The notes under the pieces are model-generated. The model had not been told where the DNA came from. It saw nothing but the letters and a program-made list of their open reading frames with translations, and searched no databases. 64,000 nucleotides of DNA, taken from CAWBOY01 sp963790585. Its GTDB lineage: Bacteria; Planctomycetota; Planctomycetia; Gemmatales; Gemmataceae. The first letter of the stretch is position 1. Every line of letters starts with the position of its first letter. Below are positions 1 through 8,621 of this stretch, in pieces. Location of the stretch: positions 868,001 through 932,000 of the forward strand of contig CAWBOY010000002.1 in the NCBI GenBank assembly GCA_963790585.1, written 5' to 3'. A program made the position numbers and the translations under genes.

Positions 1-3000
1 ACCGAGGCTCGCGTTGGTTGTGGTGTTCGTATAGAAGACCAACCCAAGCGTGCCATTATTCAGGCTGAAATTTCCAGCTCCGCCGTCCGCGGTGAGCGTG
101 GGAGCGGCGATGTTGGCCGCTCCGACCAAAAGTTTCGAGATGTTGTTGGAGACCGCTTTCGTGAAAGAGAAGTCTCCCGTAAGGGTGAAATCGCTAGCGA
201 TAGTCAATGTCAAGCTGCCGCCGAATGTCTTGACATTGGCGCCACTGGCAAAGGAGACGGTCTGAGTCGTCCCCGGAATGGTCTCGTTAATCGCTGCGCC
301 CGTTGTGTTGATCGCCACATTGGCAGCGCCGGTGAGGGAAATCTCGCTTGGCAAACCGAGGAGCGCGATAGAAGGTGCTGAAGCTTGCAGGGCATAGGTC
401 GAGCCGGTTGCCTCGCTATCGCGGATGATCACCAAACCCAGGTCGGCCCCTGTGATTTGCACTCCCACTCCGCTTGTGCCAACAAAAGCTGTGATTCCGG
501 TGGCACCGACGAGGATTTTTGTAGTCGATCCTTTGCCGTCCGTATCGTTCGTAGTTGATTCACTAAAGCTGTAGGTACCGGCCAATGAAATGAAGTTCGC
601 AACAGCGATAGACGCAGTACCTGTAATCTCGGTGACATCCGTTCCTCCAAGCGTGGCGAGCGGCGCCAGGCTAACAGATCCGCCGGGAGTCGGAATGCTG
701 GTCGGCGCACCGGTGACGGTTGCCGGATTCAGGCCATGCTCGACTTCAACTTGTAAGGAGCTTGCGCTGAAAGAGAGGTCGGAAACCCCATTGAGAACGA
801 CCGTGCTGCCATTGGCCACCAACGCGTACTTGCCGCTCTGGATCATTACGCCGAGTGAGGCGCCGGTGAAGGTGACGTTGGTATCCGCCGTTCCTAAAAC
901 TGCTTGGACATTGGTCGCTCCAATGAGAATCGTTGACGCCCCGGACAGAGGCTTAAATAGCTCGAAACCAAAGTCGCCCGAAAGTGAAGCGAAACCGGCC
1001 ACGCTGAAGGAAGCGCTGCCTTCGATTTCCGTAACACTCGTTGTATGCGCTGGCAGGCTGCCAAAATTGAGAGCGATGTTCGCGGCTTGCAACGTATAAG
1101 TGTATGTCGAGGTGATCGTCGTGCCAGCGGCCTGGATATTAGCGCTGGCGAAGTTTCCGGCCGTCAAAAGAAATTGAACCTTCGTGTTGCCGTTGGAGTC
1201 AGTGCCCAGAGTGTAATCTGTGCCCGAGGTCAACGTGACCGGAGTGCCACCACCCATCGGCGTCGCGGTCACGACTAGCGTGTTTTGATTGACGGCGTGG
1301 GCGAGGGTAATCGTAGTCGCAGCGCCAAAGTTTGGGGTCGCCGTTTCCGTAGTAGTCGGTGAAGTAACGGCTGGCACAGCGATCGTTGTCGGCACGCCGC
1401 TGGGGTAAGTCGTCAGGTCTAGGCCGCGGTCCGCGAGGACCAGCAGGTTCGACGCGCTCAATACGAGATTGGCAGGGCCATGGAACGTCGTCAATGCGGG
1501 GTTTACGCCTTCATTAGCTTGTAGGGCGTACGTCGTCGCTCCTGTATGGTCCTGATGTACCAGAACCCCGATACTTGCATTGGAAAGACCCAGAGAATCG
1601 GTTCCGTCGGATAATGTGATGCTGCCGTTCATCCCTACCGCCAGATAGGTGTCCAATCCATTGGTGTAAGTCTGGAAGCCGAAGGCGCCGGACAAAGTGA
1701 CGAAGTTCGCAACCGTGAGACTGACATTTCCTTCCACGTCAAATAGGTTGGTCGTGCCAGATCCCAGGCCGCTAAAGTTCAAGGTGATATTGCCGTCCGA
1801 AGTTTGGACGACAGGCAAGCCACTGGCCGCAGAGAGGTCCAATCCTTCGCGCGCCTTTACCATTAAATTGGTCGCCGTCAGCGAAAGATCCGTGATGCCG
1901 TTCAGGCTCGCGCTGCCGCCGGTCGCCTCCAGGGCGTAAGTCGCCGAGGTGCCCGTGGATCCTGGTACGATCACTAGGCCAAGACTTGCGCCAGTGAGTG
2001 TCACGTTTGTCGTGCTCGTGCCGAGCACCGCAGTCAACTGTGTAACGCCCACTGCTATTTGCTGGGCGCCTGTGGTCGCATCCTTGTACGATTGAATACC
2101 GAAGTCGCCAGTCAATGAGCCAAAATTGTTGACAGCGAGCGTTGCATTCGCTTCAATGTCGGTCACATTAGTCGTGCCAGAGCCCAGGCCGCTAAAGTCC
2201 AGTGTGACGGCACCGGCCGGACTCTGGACGGATGTTGGAATGTTACTATCGCCGGAAACATCAAGACCGTTACGAACCAAAACAAGAAGGCTCGTGGCTC
2301 TCAAGGTCAGATCGGTTACGCCGTTCAGGGTTGCGCTACTACCGGTCGCATCAAGGGCGTATGTGGCTCCAGCACCGTTGATACCAGGTTTGACTATCAG
2401 CCCAACATTGACATTGCTCAGGGTCACGTTGGTCGTGCTATTCCCCAACACGACATTGACGCCGGATGCTCCGACAGCCAGATAAGTTGCTCCGCCATCG
2501 GAAAACTGCTGAAAACCAAAGCTGCCTGAGATCGAAACGAAGTTCGTCACCGCGAGGGTCGCAGTTCCCTCCACATCCGTTACATTACCCGTTCCCGATC
2601 CTAGGTTCGAGAAATCGAAGTTGACCGTCCCATCAGGCGTTACGACGCCCGTGGGTAGAGTCAGGGTAGATGGATCAAGTGCTTGCCGTACGCGAACTGT
2701 CAAGCCGGTACCCGAAAGTGTTAACCCTGTAACTCCCGTCAAGCTATCCGTCCCGCCGTTGGCCACCAGAGCATAGTTGCTTGGCGTGCCTGTATCAATG
2801 AGGAGGCCCAAGCTTGCGCCACCAGCCATCACGCTTACGCCACCGGCCGATACCGCCGCGGTTACGTTTTCCGCGCCGATGGCCAAGTAAGTGTGGCTGG
2901 AGGCCGTGAATTCGGAAAAGCCGAAATCCCCGGTAATAGAGGCGAAGCTGCTAACGGAAATGCTGAATCCCGTGGCGAGCGCATCAGTTTCGTTTGCCGT

Positions 3001-6000
3001 GAAATTGAGCGGCACCGATGCGGAGCCCACCGTCACGGATGTGGATACCGCGCCGGCGGTATTCTTTCGGAATTCGACTGCCCCCAGAGTTACACTTATC
3101 GTATTTGCCGGCAGTCCCAGGATGTTGGCTGTCCCTGTAACATCGAGAGCATAGGTAATTGTGCCGGCTGAATTGAATATGACCGAAGCAATTGTCCCAC
3201 CGGTCAAATCCACGCCGACGCGACCCGATCCTGTACCAGTTCCCATGAACGCTTCAACGCCAGTGGCCCCGATCTGGATTTCCGATTGCGTTGCACCGGA
3301 CTGCGGCGTATACAGAAGCGCCACTGTGGAAGCGGAGACGTTGGCGAATCCAGCTAGATTCAAGCCGAACGTCGAGAGCGCGAGGGATAACACTCCGGTA
3401 GCGAGGTTGTAGCCGCCGCTCACGGAAGCTACGGACGCGCTAAGCGCTGAGCCAAACTGCAAACTCGCCCCGCCCGAGAAACCGACCTCGCCGCTCAGAG
3501 TGCCGCCGACAGTGTAGGAGATATTGGCCAGCGAAACCGACGGCGTTGTCAGTGTCAACAGCCCGCCCAAAGTCAGATTACTGGCCAGGGTCGCGGACGC
3601 CGAGACGATCGTGAAGCCGGTACGCTGAATTGCCAAACCTGTCACGGTAACGGCTAAACTGCTTAGGGTCGGCAGCGTAAGAGTGGCAGTGCCAATCGTC
3701 GTCAATGTGCTTTGGTCGGGCGTGAACGAAACTGTATTGGCAGTAAGCGTGACCTGATTGAAGAGAGACAACGAGACTGTGCCCGCCGAGAGGCTTAGCT
3801 GACCGGTCGAATTGGCTCCAGAAAAATCGTAGCTTCCCGTTAATCCTGTAATTGTAGAGGTAACCAAGTTACTTCCCGGAAACAACGTCATCGTGCCCGG
3901 CGTGAGCGTGACGGAGGCCGTGAATTTCGGCGTATCCTGGGTATTCAACGTGAAATTGTTAACATCGATCGCCACACCCGCGATCGTCAGAAAATTACCA
4001 ATGCTGACGGCGGAATTCGTCGTGAAATCAGCGCCGGAGATGCTGAAGCCGGTTTGCGTCAGGCTGAAACTGGGTAGCGTCAATGACATGCCACTGAAGA
4101 GATTGGCGGTTACGGTCACGTTGCTAGCGCTGAACATCGTACTCTCGGCTGGCGTCAAATCCACACTTCCGAGATCGATCGTCAGCAAATCGCCCAGAGA
4201 AATATCAAGGTTGGAGATCTGTGCATTCAGGATTCCAGCCGAGGTGCTACTGAAAACGAACGTTCCGGACACAGCCCCTAGCGAAATATTAAGTAGCGGC
4301 ACATTGGGGAAAAGCACTCCTCCGGCTCCGGCGAAAGAGATCGAACCACTGACAGATGGAATCTGGCCGTATTGCAGAGCGAAGTTGCTCAAGCTGACGG
4401 TCAATGCCGGGGTCGTCGTTCCGGCCACGCCATTGAATTGGAGGGCGCCGTTGCCGATCGTAACTGCTCCGCTACTTGACCAATCAAAAGTTCCGACGGT
4501 AAAGCCTGTTTGCAAAAGCTGTAAATTACTAACCGAAAACGTTCCAAGGCCGCTAAACTCTGGGGAAGTAAGCGTCAAACTTGGGATCGTTGCCAATGTT
4601 GGCTGATCGGGCGTTAGGACGACATTGGAAGTGCCAGCCGACAATTGGAGCGCCTCGCCCATGGTCAACTGGAAACCGGAGATGGTCACCGTTAGTTGTC
4701 CGGTCGGATCGGTGCCGTCGAAATTGCCGAAGTTGTATGCGGCAGTCACGGAGCTCGACTGGAGATGGACGATATTCCCGATCGGGTAGAGTTGTAGCCC
4801 GGCGAGGGTCACGCCTACCGTGCCCGTCAACGACGGGGTCGGACTCGCTGTAGTGCCGAAGGAGACGTTGAAGTTTGAAGCGGTAAGAGCAACAGAAGAC
4901 GCCGTCAGAAAACTGCCAATGCTCGGGCTGCTTCCAGCCGCGGAACTAAGAGAAAGGCCACCGAAGCTGAAGCCATCTGTCCGGATCGCGAAGTTACTAA
5001 GGGTCGCCGTCGGAATCGAAGCGAACTGCGGTGACGAAACCGTCGCGGTCTGTATCGTGGCGAGCGTCTGCGCGGTTGTGGTATTGGAATTGTAGGTGAA
5101 GTTCACGTTGCTGGCGGTGATAGCCAGTGCTTCGCCAACATTGGTCACCATGCTTGCGGTAGAGGGGACGCTCAGAGCGAAATCCGCCCCGGTGGCCCCA
5201 ATCGTGAAAACGCCCGTCAATGCCGGTGTGTTTTGAACATTGGAATTGATCGCTGTGCTAAAACTACTACCGGGAAACAGGGTCGCGGATGTCACCGAGA
5301 TACCGACCGAGCCGCTCCACACGCCGCCGGTTGATAAGGTTGCGTTTTCGGTCAGCGTAACGCCGTTAAGCTGGACAAAGCCGCCAATCGAAGCGCTGGC
5401 GATCGTTTCGGTCTGAGTGAAGCTGGCGGATTCGGAGGCCAATAGGTCTTGGAAATAGGATTTCAGGTCGGTGCCGAGCCCGAGAACGCCATGATAAGAA
5501 GAATCAGCCGCAGCTGTGAAAATGGGCCGGGCCTGAATTGAACCGGTCGTGTAGTCAAGGTTCCAGTCGCCGCCGAACGCTGTACCGCCGGTGGCCTGAG
5601 TATTCGCGGCGACCGGAGCGCCAATGGTCCGGGCGAGGTTTTGTACGAATTGCTCGCCAGCCGAACCCTGGGCTACATCGCACCCATAGAGAAGAATATC
5701 CCCGCCCGGCCGCAACGCCTTTCCCCACGCCGAAATCTGCGATTGGTTCTGGTGCAGCGTAGAGTCGTTTAACACGGCCCCGCCAAGGAGCAACGTCCCA
5801 GCCGCACCGTGCGACAACAATTGCTCGGATTGCAGGTTGTGAAAGGGTTGCAATATCTCCGTGATCTGCTGAATGCCTTCGGCGCCGGCGCTGAGTACTA
5901 CGATATCCGTCGTTCCAATACGCGAAACTCGGAGCAACGATGCAGCTTTTGAAGGCGTCGTTTCCAACGAAACGGGGGCAGCGGCCGTGTTAGACGTAGA

Positions 6001-6432
6001 AGCGCTGCTGTCATTAAGCGACCCACCGATACCGTTGATGAGCGCCTGGTAGTTCGCCACGGCCGGGTCGACGATCACGACATTCGCCGCCGCGGGTTGG
6101 CTAGCGACATACGCCGCGAAGGATGACAACGAGACAGCTGTCGGCACGCTCGTGGCAGCCGCGCTGTTAACGACCGAACTAATCCCGGCATTCGACGAAG
6201 TCGACGGGACGAGCTGTTGTGGCGCAATGAGCGCGAGATTTGCGATTCCCGGGGCCAAGATCGCGCCGAGCTGGCCGGGACTCGTTGATAGTAGTGTCCT
6301 ATCTTCGAGGTATTCGATGACCGGCCTTAGATAGCGAATCTTTCTTACCCGCTTTTTTTCTCGTTTTTTGTCGACTTTTTGTTTGGAAAAAAGGCGTTGC
6401 CACACTTCAGAGCCGCGATTCATGATGTCCAT
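1..6432 (-). CDS. Giant LEPR-XLL/DUF4347 repeat protein, 3' end outside window
   Basis: Reading from ATG at 6432 (a second in-frame ATG lies at 6423; a stop is three codons above the first) the frame stays open for 2,144 codons to the window edge, so the C-terminus is missing. The N-terminus is very basic and leads into LEDRTLLS, the LEPR-XLL type motif that planctomycetes place at the start of very large exported proteins. Residues about 115-300 form a DUF4347 domain, recognisable by ILLYGCDVAQGSAGEQF and GGDWNLDYTTGSIQ. The rest is Ser/Thr/Asn/Gly-rich beta-type repeat sequence. Short units lie between about 5400 and 3400; larger units of 140 residues follow, each marked by FSGLGSGTTN or a variant near 2610, 2190 and 1770. 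The likely role is as a cell-surface or secreted structural or adhesive protein; that is inference. No enzymatic domain was seen. Confident about the gene and N-terminus, not about function. Confidence 0.85.
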   Translation of the reverse strand, partial: MDIMNRGSEVWQRLFSKQKVDKKREKKRVRKIRYLRPVIEYLEDRTLLSTSPGQLGAILAPGIANLALIAPQQLVPSTSSNAGISSVVNSAAATSVPTAVSLSSFAAYVASQPAAANVVIVDPAVANYQALINGIGGSLNDSSASTSNTAAAPVSLETTPSKAASLLRVSRIGTTDIVVLSAGAEGIQQITEILQPFHNLQSEQLLSHGAAGTLLLGGAVLNDSTLHQNQSQISAWGKALRPGGDILLYGCDVAQGSAGEQFVQNLARTIGAPVAANTQATGGTAFGGDWNLDYTTGSIQARPIFTAAADSSYHGVLGLGTDLKSYFQDLLASESASFTQTETIASASIGGFVQLNGVTLTENATLSTGGVWSGSVGISVTSATLFPGSSFSTAINSNVQNTPALTGVFTIGATGADFALSVPSTASMVTNVGEALAITASNVNFTYNSNTTTAQTLATIQTATVSSPQFASIPTATLSNFAIRTDGFSFGGLSLSSAAGSSPSIGSFLTASSVALTASNFNVSFGTTASPTPSLTGTVGVTLAGLQLYPIGNIVHLQSSSVTAAYNFGNFDGTDPTGQLTVTISGFQLTMGEALQLSAGTSNVVLTPDQPTLATIPSLTLTSPEFSGLGTFSVSNLQLLQTGFTVGTFDWSSSGAVTIGNGALQFNGVAGTTTPALTVSLSNFALQYGQIPSVSGSISFAGAGGVLFPNVPLLNISLGAVSGTFVFSSTSAGILNAQISNLDISLGDLLTIDLGSVDLTPAESTMFSASNVTVTANLFSGMSLTLPSFSLTQTGFSISGADFTTNSAVSIGNFLTIAGVAIDVNNFTLNTQDTPKFTASVTLTPGTMTLFPGSNLVTSTITGLTGSYDFSGANSTGQLSLSAGTVSLSLFNQVTLTANTVSFTPDQSTLTTIGTATLTLPTLSSLAVTVTGLAIQRTGFTIVSASATLASNLTLGGLLTLTTPSVSLANISYTVGGTLSGEVGFSGGASLQFGSALSASVASVSGGYNLATGVLSLALSTFGLNLAGFANVSASTVALLYTPQSGATQSEIQIGATGVEAFMGTGTGSGRVGVDLTGGTIASVIFNSAGTITYALDVTGTANILGLPANTISVTLGAVEFRKNTAGAVSTSVTVGSASVPLNFTANETDALATGFSISVSSFASITGDFGFSEFTASSHTYLAIGAENVTAAVSAGGVSVMAGGASLGLLIDTGTPSNYALVANGGTDSLTGVTGLTLSGTGLTVRVRQALDPSTLTLPTGVVTPDGTVNFDFSNLGSGTGNVTDVEGTATLAVTNFVSISGSFGFQQFSDGGATYLAVGASGVNVVLGNSTTNVTLSNVNVGLIVKPGINGAGATYALDATGSSATLNGVTDLTLRATSLLVLVRNGLDVSGDSNIPTSVQSPAGAVTLDFSGLGSGTTNVTDIEANATLAVNNFGSLTGDFGIQSYKDATTGAQQIAVGVTQLTAVLGTSTTNVTLTGASLGLVIVPGSTGTSATYALEATGGSASLNGITDLSLTATNLMVKAREGLDLSAASGLPVVQTSDGNITLNFSGLGSGTTNLFDVEGNVSLTVANFVTLSGAFGFQTYTNGLDTYLAVGMNGSITLSDGTDSLGLSNASIGVLVHQDHTGATTYALQANEGVNPALTTFHGPANLVLSASNLLVLADRGLDLTTYPSGVPTTIAVPAVTSPTTTETATPNFGAATTITLAHAVNQNTLVVTATPMGGGTPVTLTSGTDYTLGTDSNGNTKVQFLLTAGNFASANIQAAGTTITSTYTYTLQAANIALNFGSLPAHTTSVTEIEGSASFSVAGFASLSGDFGFELFKPLSGASTILIGATNVQAVLGTADTNVTFTGASLGVMIQSGKYALVANGSTVVLNGVSDLSFSASSLQVEVEHGLNPATVTGAPTSIPTPGGSVSLAPLATLGGTDVTEITGTASIAVANFISLAGTYSFSESTTNDTDGKGSTTKILVGATGITAFVGTSGVGVQITGADLGLVIIRDSEATGSTYALQASAPSIALLGLPSEISLTGAANVAINTTGAAINETIPGTTQTVSFASGANVKTFGGSLTLTIASDFTLTGDFSFTKAVSNNISKLLVGAANIAAPTLTADGGAGNFSLNNGTLGLVFYTNTTTNASLG

Positions 6433-7026
6433 GGAGCCCTATCTATCTGAATGACCTGGACCGGAAAGTCAACTCCGCGGATCCGGCCAGGAATGAGAAG
6501 AAGTGGACCGAAGGTATCGAAGGAAGGCATCAAAAGAATTTACGACTTGCAAGCATCTTCAGGCCCCGCTAATCAAATGGCCGATGTTTTCTCGGCCGTT
6601 CCCAATTGAAGACAAAAATGGACGCTAGCCGCTACAAACGGCGATCGCAGGTTCGGTTTTTCCTGAGGCCAAAGCTTTAATAAAGGGAGCAGAGAAGGTC
6701 GGGATCCTTCCGCACCCCGGAACGTAGCGAAACGAATCGCACGGATCGGTTAGGGAATGGGACGGAAAACTAGGAAGGCTCGGTAGAGTGTATCCTATAA
6801 AATAGCTAAAGCAAGTGGCATCGGCATATGCTTATGCGAGACTTGAAGTGATAGACGATATATTCGGAGCTTCAGCGCTGAGGCCCCATATGAAGGACAG
6901 GGTAGCTTGAGATGCCGAACGTCTCGTGAGCATTGCATTCTTGAAAAGTCGGCAAGATTTTGCGATGGCAGACGAATAACGGGTATAGTGGCGTCCTGCC
7001 TCTCCCCTTCCTGTGAGATACCTGTC
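6433..7026. other. Divergent intergenic region, no gene seen
   Basis: These 594 bases separate the giant minus-strand gene from the plus-strand gene at 7027. They must carry both promoters. No RNA gene, long palindrome or convincing small protein was seen; the short open frames lack recognisable composition or ribosome sites. Confidence 0.5.
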
Positions 7027-7521
7027 ATGAATCCGTTCAACTTGGTCGCGTTCGCCTTCGGGAAGATGGCGTTCTTTTCGCTGTTAGGATTAGCCGCCCT
7101 TTTCGTTGTTCCCATCGTTTTCGGCATCGCTGCCAGCCTTTTGCCCTTCGCGGTTGTTGGCGTCCTGGTTTATTTGCCGTGGTTGCTGTTTCACAAGCAT
7201 TTCCTCAAGAATTCCGACAAGAGACTGCCCGTCCTGCAGCTGGGTCCTATAGTCGCTCCGAAGCCCATAATTGTGCCGGTCTTCAAGAAGGTCAAACCAT
7301 TGCCGACCCCTGGGAATCGATTTAGTATCATTCGCGCGCTCGGCGAACTTGCGAGCGGCTCGATCATTGGGGCTGTCCTTGGGGCGATGGCCAACTGGCA
7401 GTCTCCGGGCATGGTATACTCGGCTATGCTTGGCGCCACGTTCGGCGCCATTGCCGGGTTCGTCGTCGGTTTCTGCGATAGCGAATCCAGACCAAAGGTT
7501 GTCGAAGGGGAACAAGCATGA
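7027..7521 (+). CDS. Small membrane protein of unknown function
   Basis: This 164-residue protein is not one I recognise. The start at 7027 (MNPFNLVAFAFGKM) is chosen because the upstream part of the open frame has no coding character. Residues about 5-55 are two closely spaced hydrophobic segments (FFSLLGLAALFVVPIVFGI and LLPFAVVGVLVYLPWLLF). A basic/proline-rich linker follows (KPIIVPVFKKVKPLPTPGNR), then a Gly/Ala-rich segment from about residue 115 (GSIIGAVLGAMANW and GATFGAIAGFVVGF) that resembles a glycine-zipper membrane hairpin. Its stop overlaps the next gene's start (ATGA at 7518), so the two are probably translated together. It presumably acts in the inner membrane or cell envelope. 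Confidence 0.7.
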   Translation: MNPFNLVAFAFGKMAFFSLLGLAALFVVPIVFGIAASLLPFAVVGVLVYLPWLLFHKHFLKNSDKRLPVLQLGPIVAPKPIIVPVFKKVKPLPTPGNRFSIIRALGELASGSIIGAVLGAMANWQSPGMVYSAMLGATFGAIAGFVVGFCDSESRPKVVEGEQA

Positions 7522-8057
7522 AAGTTCGTGTGGTCGCGCTATTGGTTCTACTCAGCGGCTTGGTGGCTCTGCCCGCCGGTGCCCGCGAAGACAAAAAAGA
7601 CTCTACTAAGGAAAAAGGTAAGACGACCCAGTTTGACCAGTTCAAACAGCTGGCCGGCGAATGGATCGGCAAGGGCTCGCATGACGGCAAGGAAGGGCCA
7701 GACTTCAAAGTGAAGTACAAAGTCACGTCCAATGGCAGCGCTGTCGTCGAGACGATCATGCCCGACACCGACAACGAAATGATCTCCGTGATTCACCCCG
7801 ATGGCGACAAACTGATTCTGACGCACTATTGCGCGATCGGCAACCAGCCCTGCATGAAGGCCGAGAACAAGAGCGAGGGCAACAAGGTCGCATTTGAGTT
7901 CACCCACGCCACGAACATGAAGTCGGACAAAGACTTTCACATGCATTCCGTGACGTTTACTTTCGTCGACAAGGACACGCTCAAGGCCGAATGGACCCAT
8001 TACAACGATGGCAAGCCAAACGGCAACGTGGTTTTTGAGTTGAAACGTAAGAAGTGA
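7518..8057 (+). CDS. Secreted DUF1579-like protein
   Basis: A 179-residue protein with a clean Sec signal peptide (MKVRVVALLVLLSGLVALPAGA, cleavage near residue 22). A charged linker rich in Lys, Asp and Glu follows, then a beta-rich domain beginning FKQLAGEWIGKGSHDGKEGPDFKV. The 'LAGEW-G' opening and alternating strands (KVKYKVTSNGSAVVETI; HMHSVTFTFVDKDTLKAEW) resemble DUF1579/lipocalin-like planctomycete exported proteins that often appear with 'THYC..GNQP' motifs, as here (LTHYCAIGNQPCMK). The two cysteines in that stretch could pair or bind a ligand. It is coupled to the upstream membrane protein by an ATGA overlap. The function is unknown. Confidence 0.75.
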   Translation: MKVRVVALLVLLSGLVALPAGAREDKKDSTKEKGKTTQFDQFKQLAGEWIGKGSHDGKEGPDFKVKYKVTSNGSAVVETIMPDTDNEMISVIHPDGDKLILTHYCAIGNQPCMKAENKSEGNKVAFEFTHATNMKSDKDFHMHSVTFTFVDKDTLKAEWTHYNDGKPNGNVVFELKRKK

Positions 8058-8058
8058 T

Positions 8059-8173
8059 GCCGGGAGCGTAACAGCTACCGGAGTATTTTCTCTTCAAGAG
8101 CCGGGAGCGTAAGCGACCGGAGAGTGTTAGAGTGAGTGCAATGCGCTCCGGTCGCTGACGCTCCCGGCTCTTG
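8059..8173. repeat. Palindromic repeat, GAGCCGGGAGCGT family, copy 1
   Basis: Two 28-base arms at 8095-8122 and 8146-8173 are inverted with one mismatch (core GAGCCGGGAGCGTMAGCGACC). A third, degenerate copy of the same half-unit sits at 8059-8083. It lies just after the stop of the secreted protein and before the converging TPR block, and could act as a bidirectional terminator. A second copy of the family is at 27300-27378. Confidence 0.85.
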
Positions 8174-8207
8174 AAAACAGGATACACTCGCTAGATAGTA
8201 AAGTTGC

Positions 8208-8621
8208 TCACCCCGTCATTGTCCGCATCAAATTCCGCCACTCCATCTGAGCAAATTGCCCCCGAATCTCAGCTTCCGCGCTCGCTGACAGCGGCTGGGC
8301 AAAAAACTCTGGAGCCAGCTCCAGCGCTCGCGCCATCAGCTCTTGAATTAGCACGTCAGGCGGCCCCGGCGGACGCCGAAAGGCGGCGATAAATCGATCA
8401 AGCGTCGGCGAGACATACTCGGGAACAGGATGCGTAAGCAGCGCCCAAAGCGCGCGCTCTTCAGCGCTGCTGGTCAAGGCCTGGACGGCTTGCCGTATAC
8501 TCGTCAACTGCTCTTCCTCGGTACAGCGCTGGCGCAGCCGGCCGGCTTGGGCGACGATCTCGGCTTCCGTGGAGCACGGATCGAGGCGCAGGATTTCAAA
8601 GGGATTGTCGCCTGGCTTCAT
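8208..8621 (-). CDS. J-domain-like small protein downstream of TPR protein
   Basis: A 137-residue soluble protein. Its first 60 residues (NPFEILRLDPCSTEAEIVAQAGRLRQRC) have the 'P-x-x-I-L-x-L-x-x-x-A-T-x-x-E-I' pattern of a DnaJ-type helix I-II. There is no HPD tripeptide, so it would not stimulate Hsp70 in the usual way. The C-terminal half (LIQELMARALELAPEF) is helical. The start ATG at 8621 overlaps the stop of the upstream TPR gene (ATGA), so the two are almost certainly one operon and may form a complex. I do not recognise a named family. Confidence 0.7.
   Translation of the reverse strand: MKPGDNPFEILRLDPCSTEAEIVAQAGRLRQRCTEEEQLTSIRQAVQALTSSAEERALWALLTHPVPEYVSPTLDRFIAAFRRPPGPPDVLIQELMARALELAPEFFAQPLSASAEAEIRGQFAQMEWRNLMRTMTG

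Noticed and set aside
50..6334. Plus-strand open frames such as 590-1099, 2126-2485 and 3893-4606
   Set aside because: They are antisense to the giant minus-strand gene, whose frame is continuous for 2,144 codons with DUF4347 and repeats.
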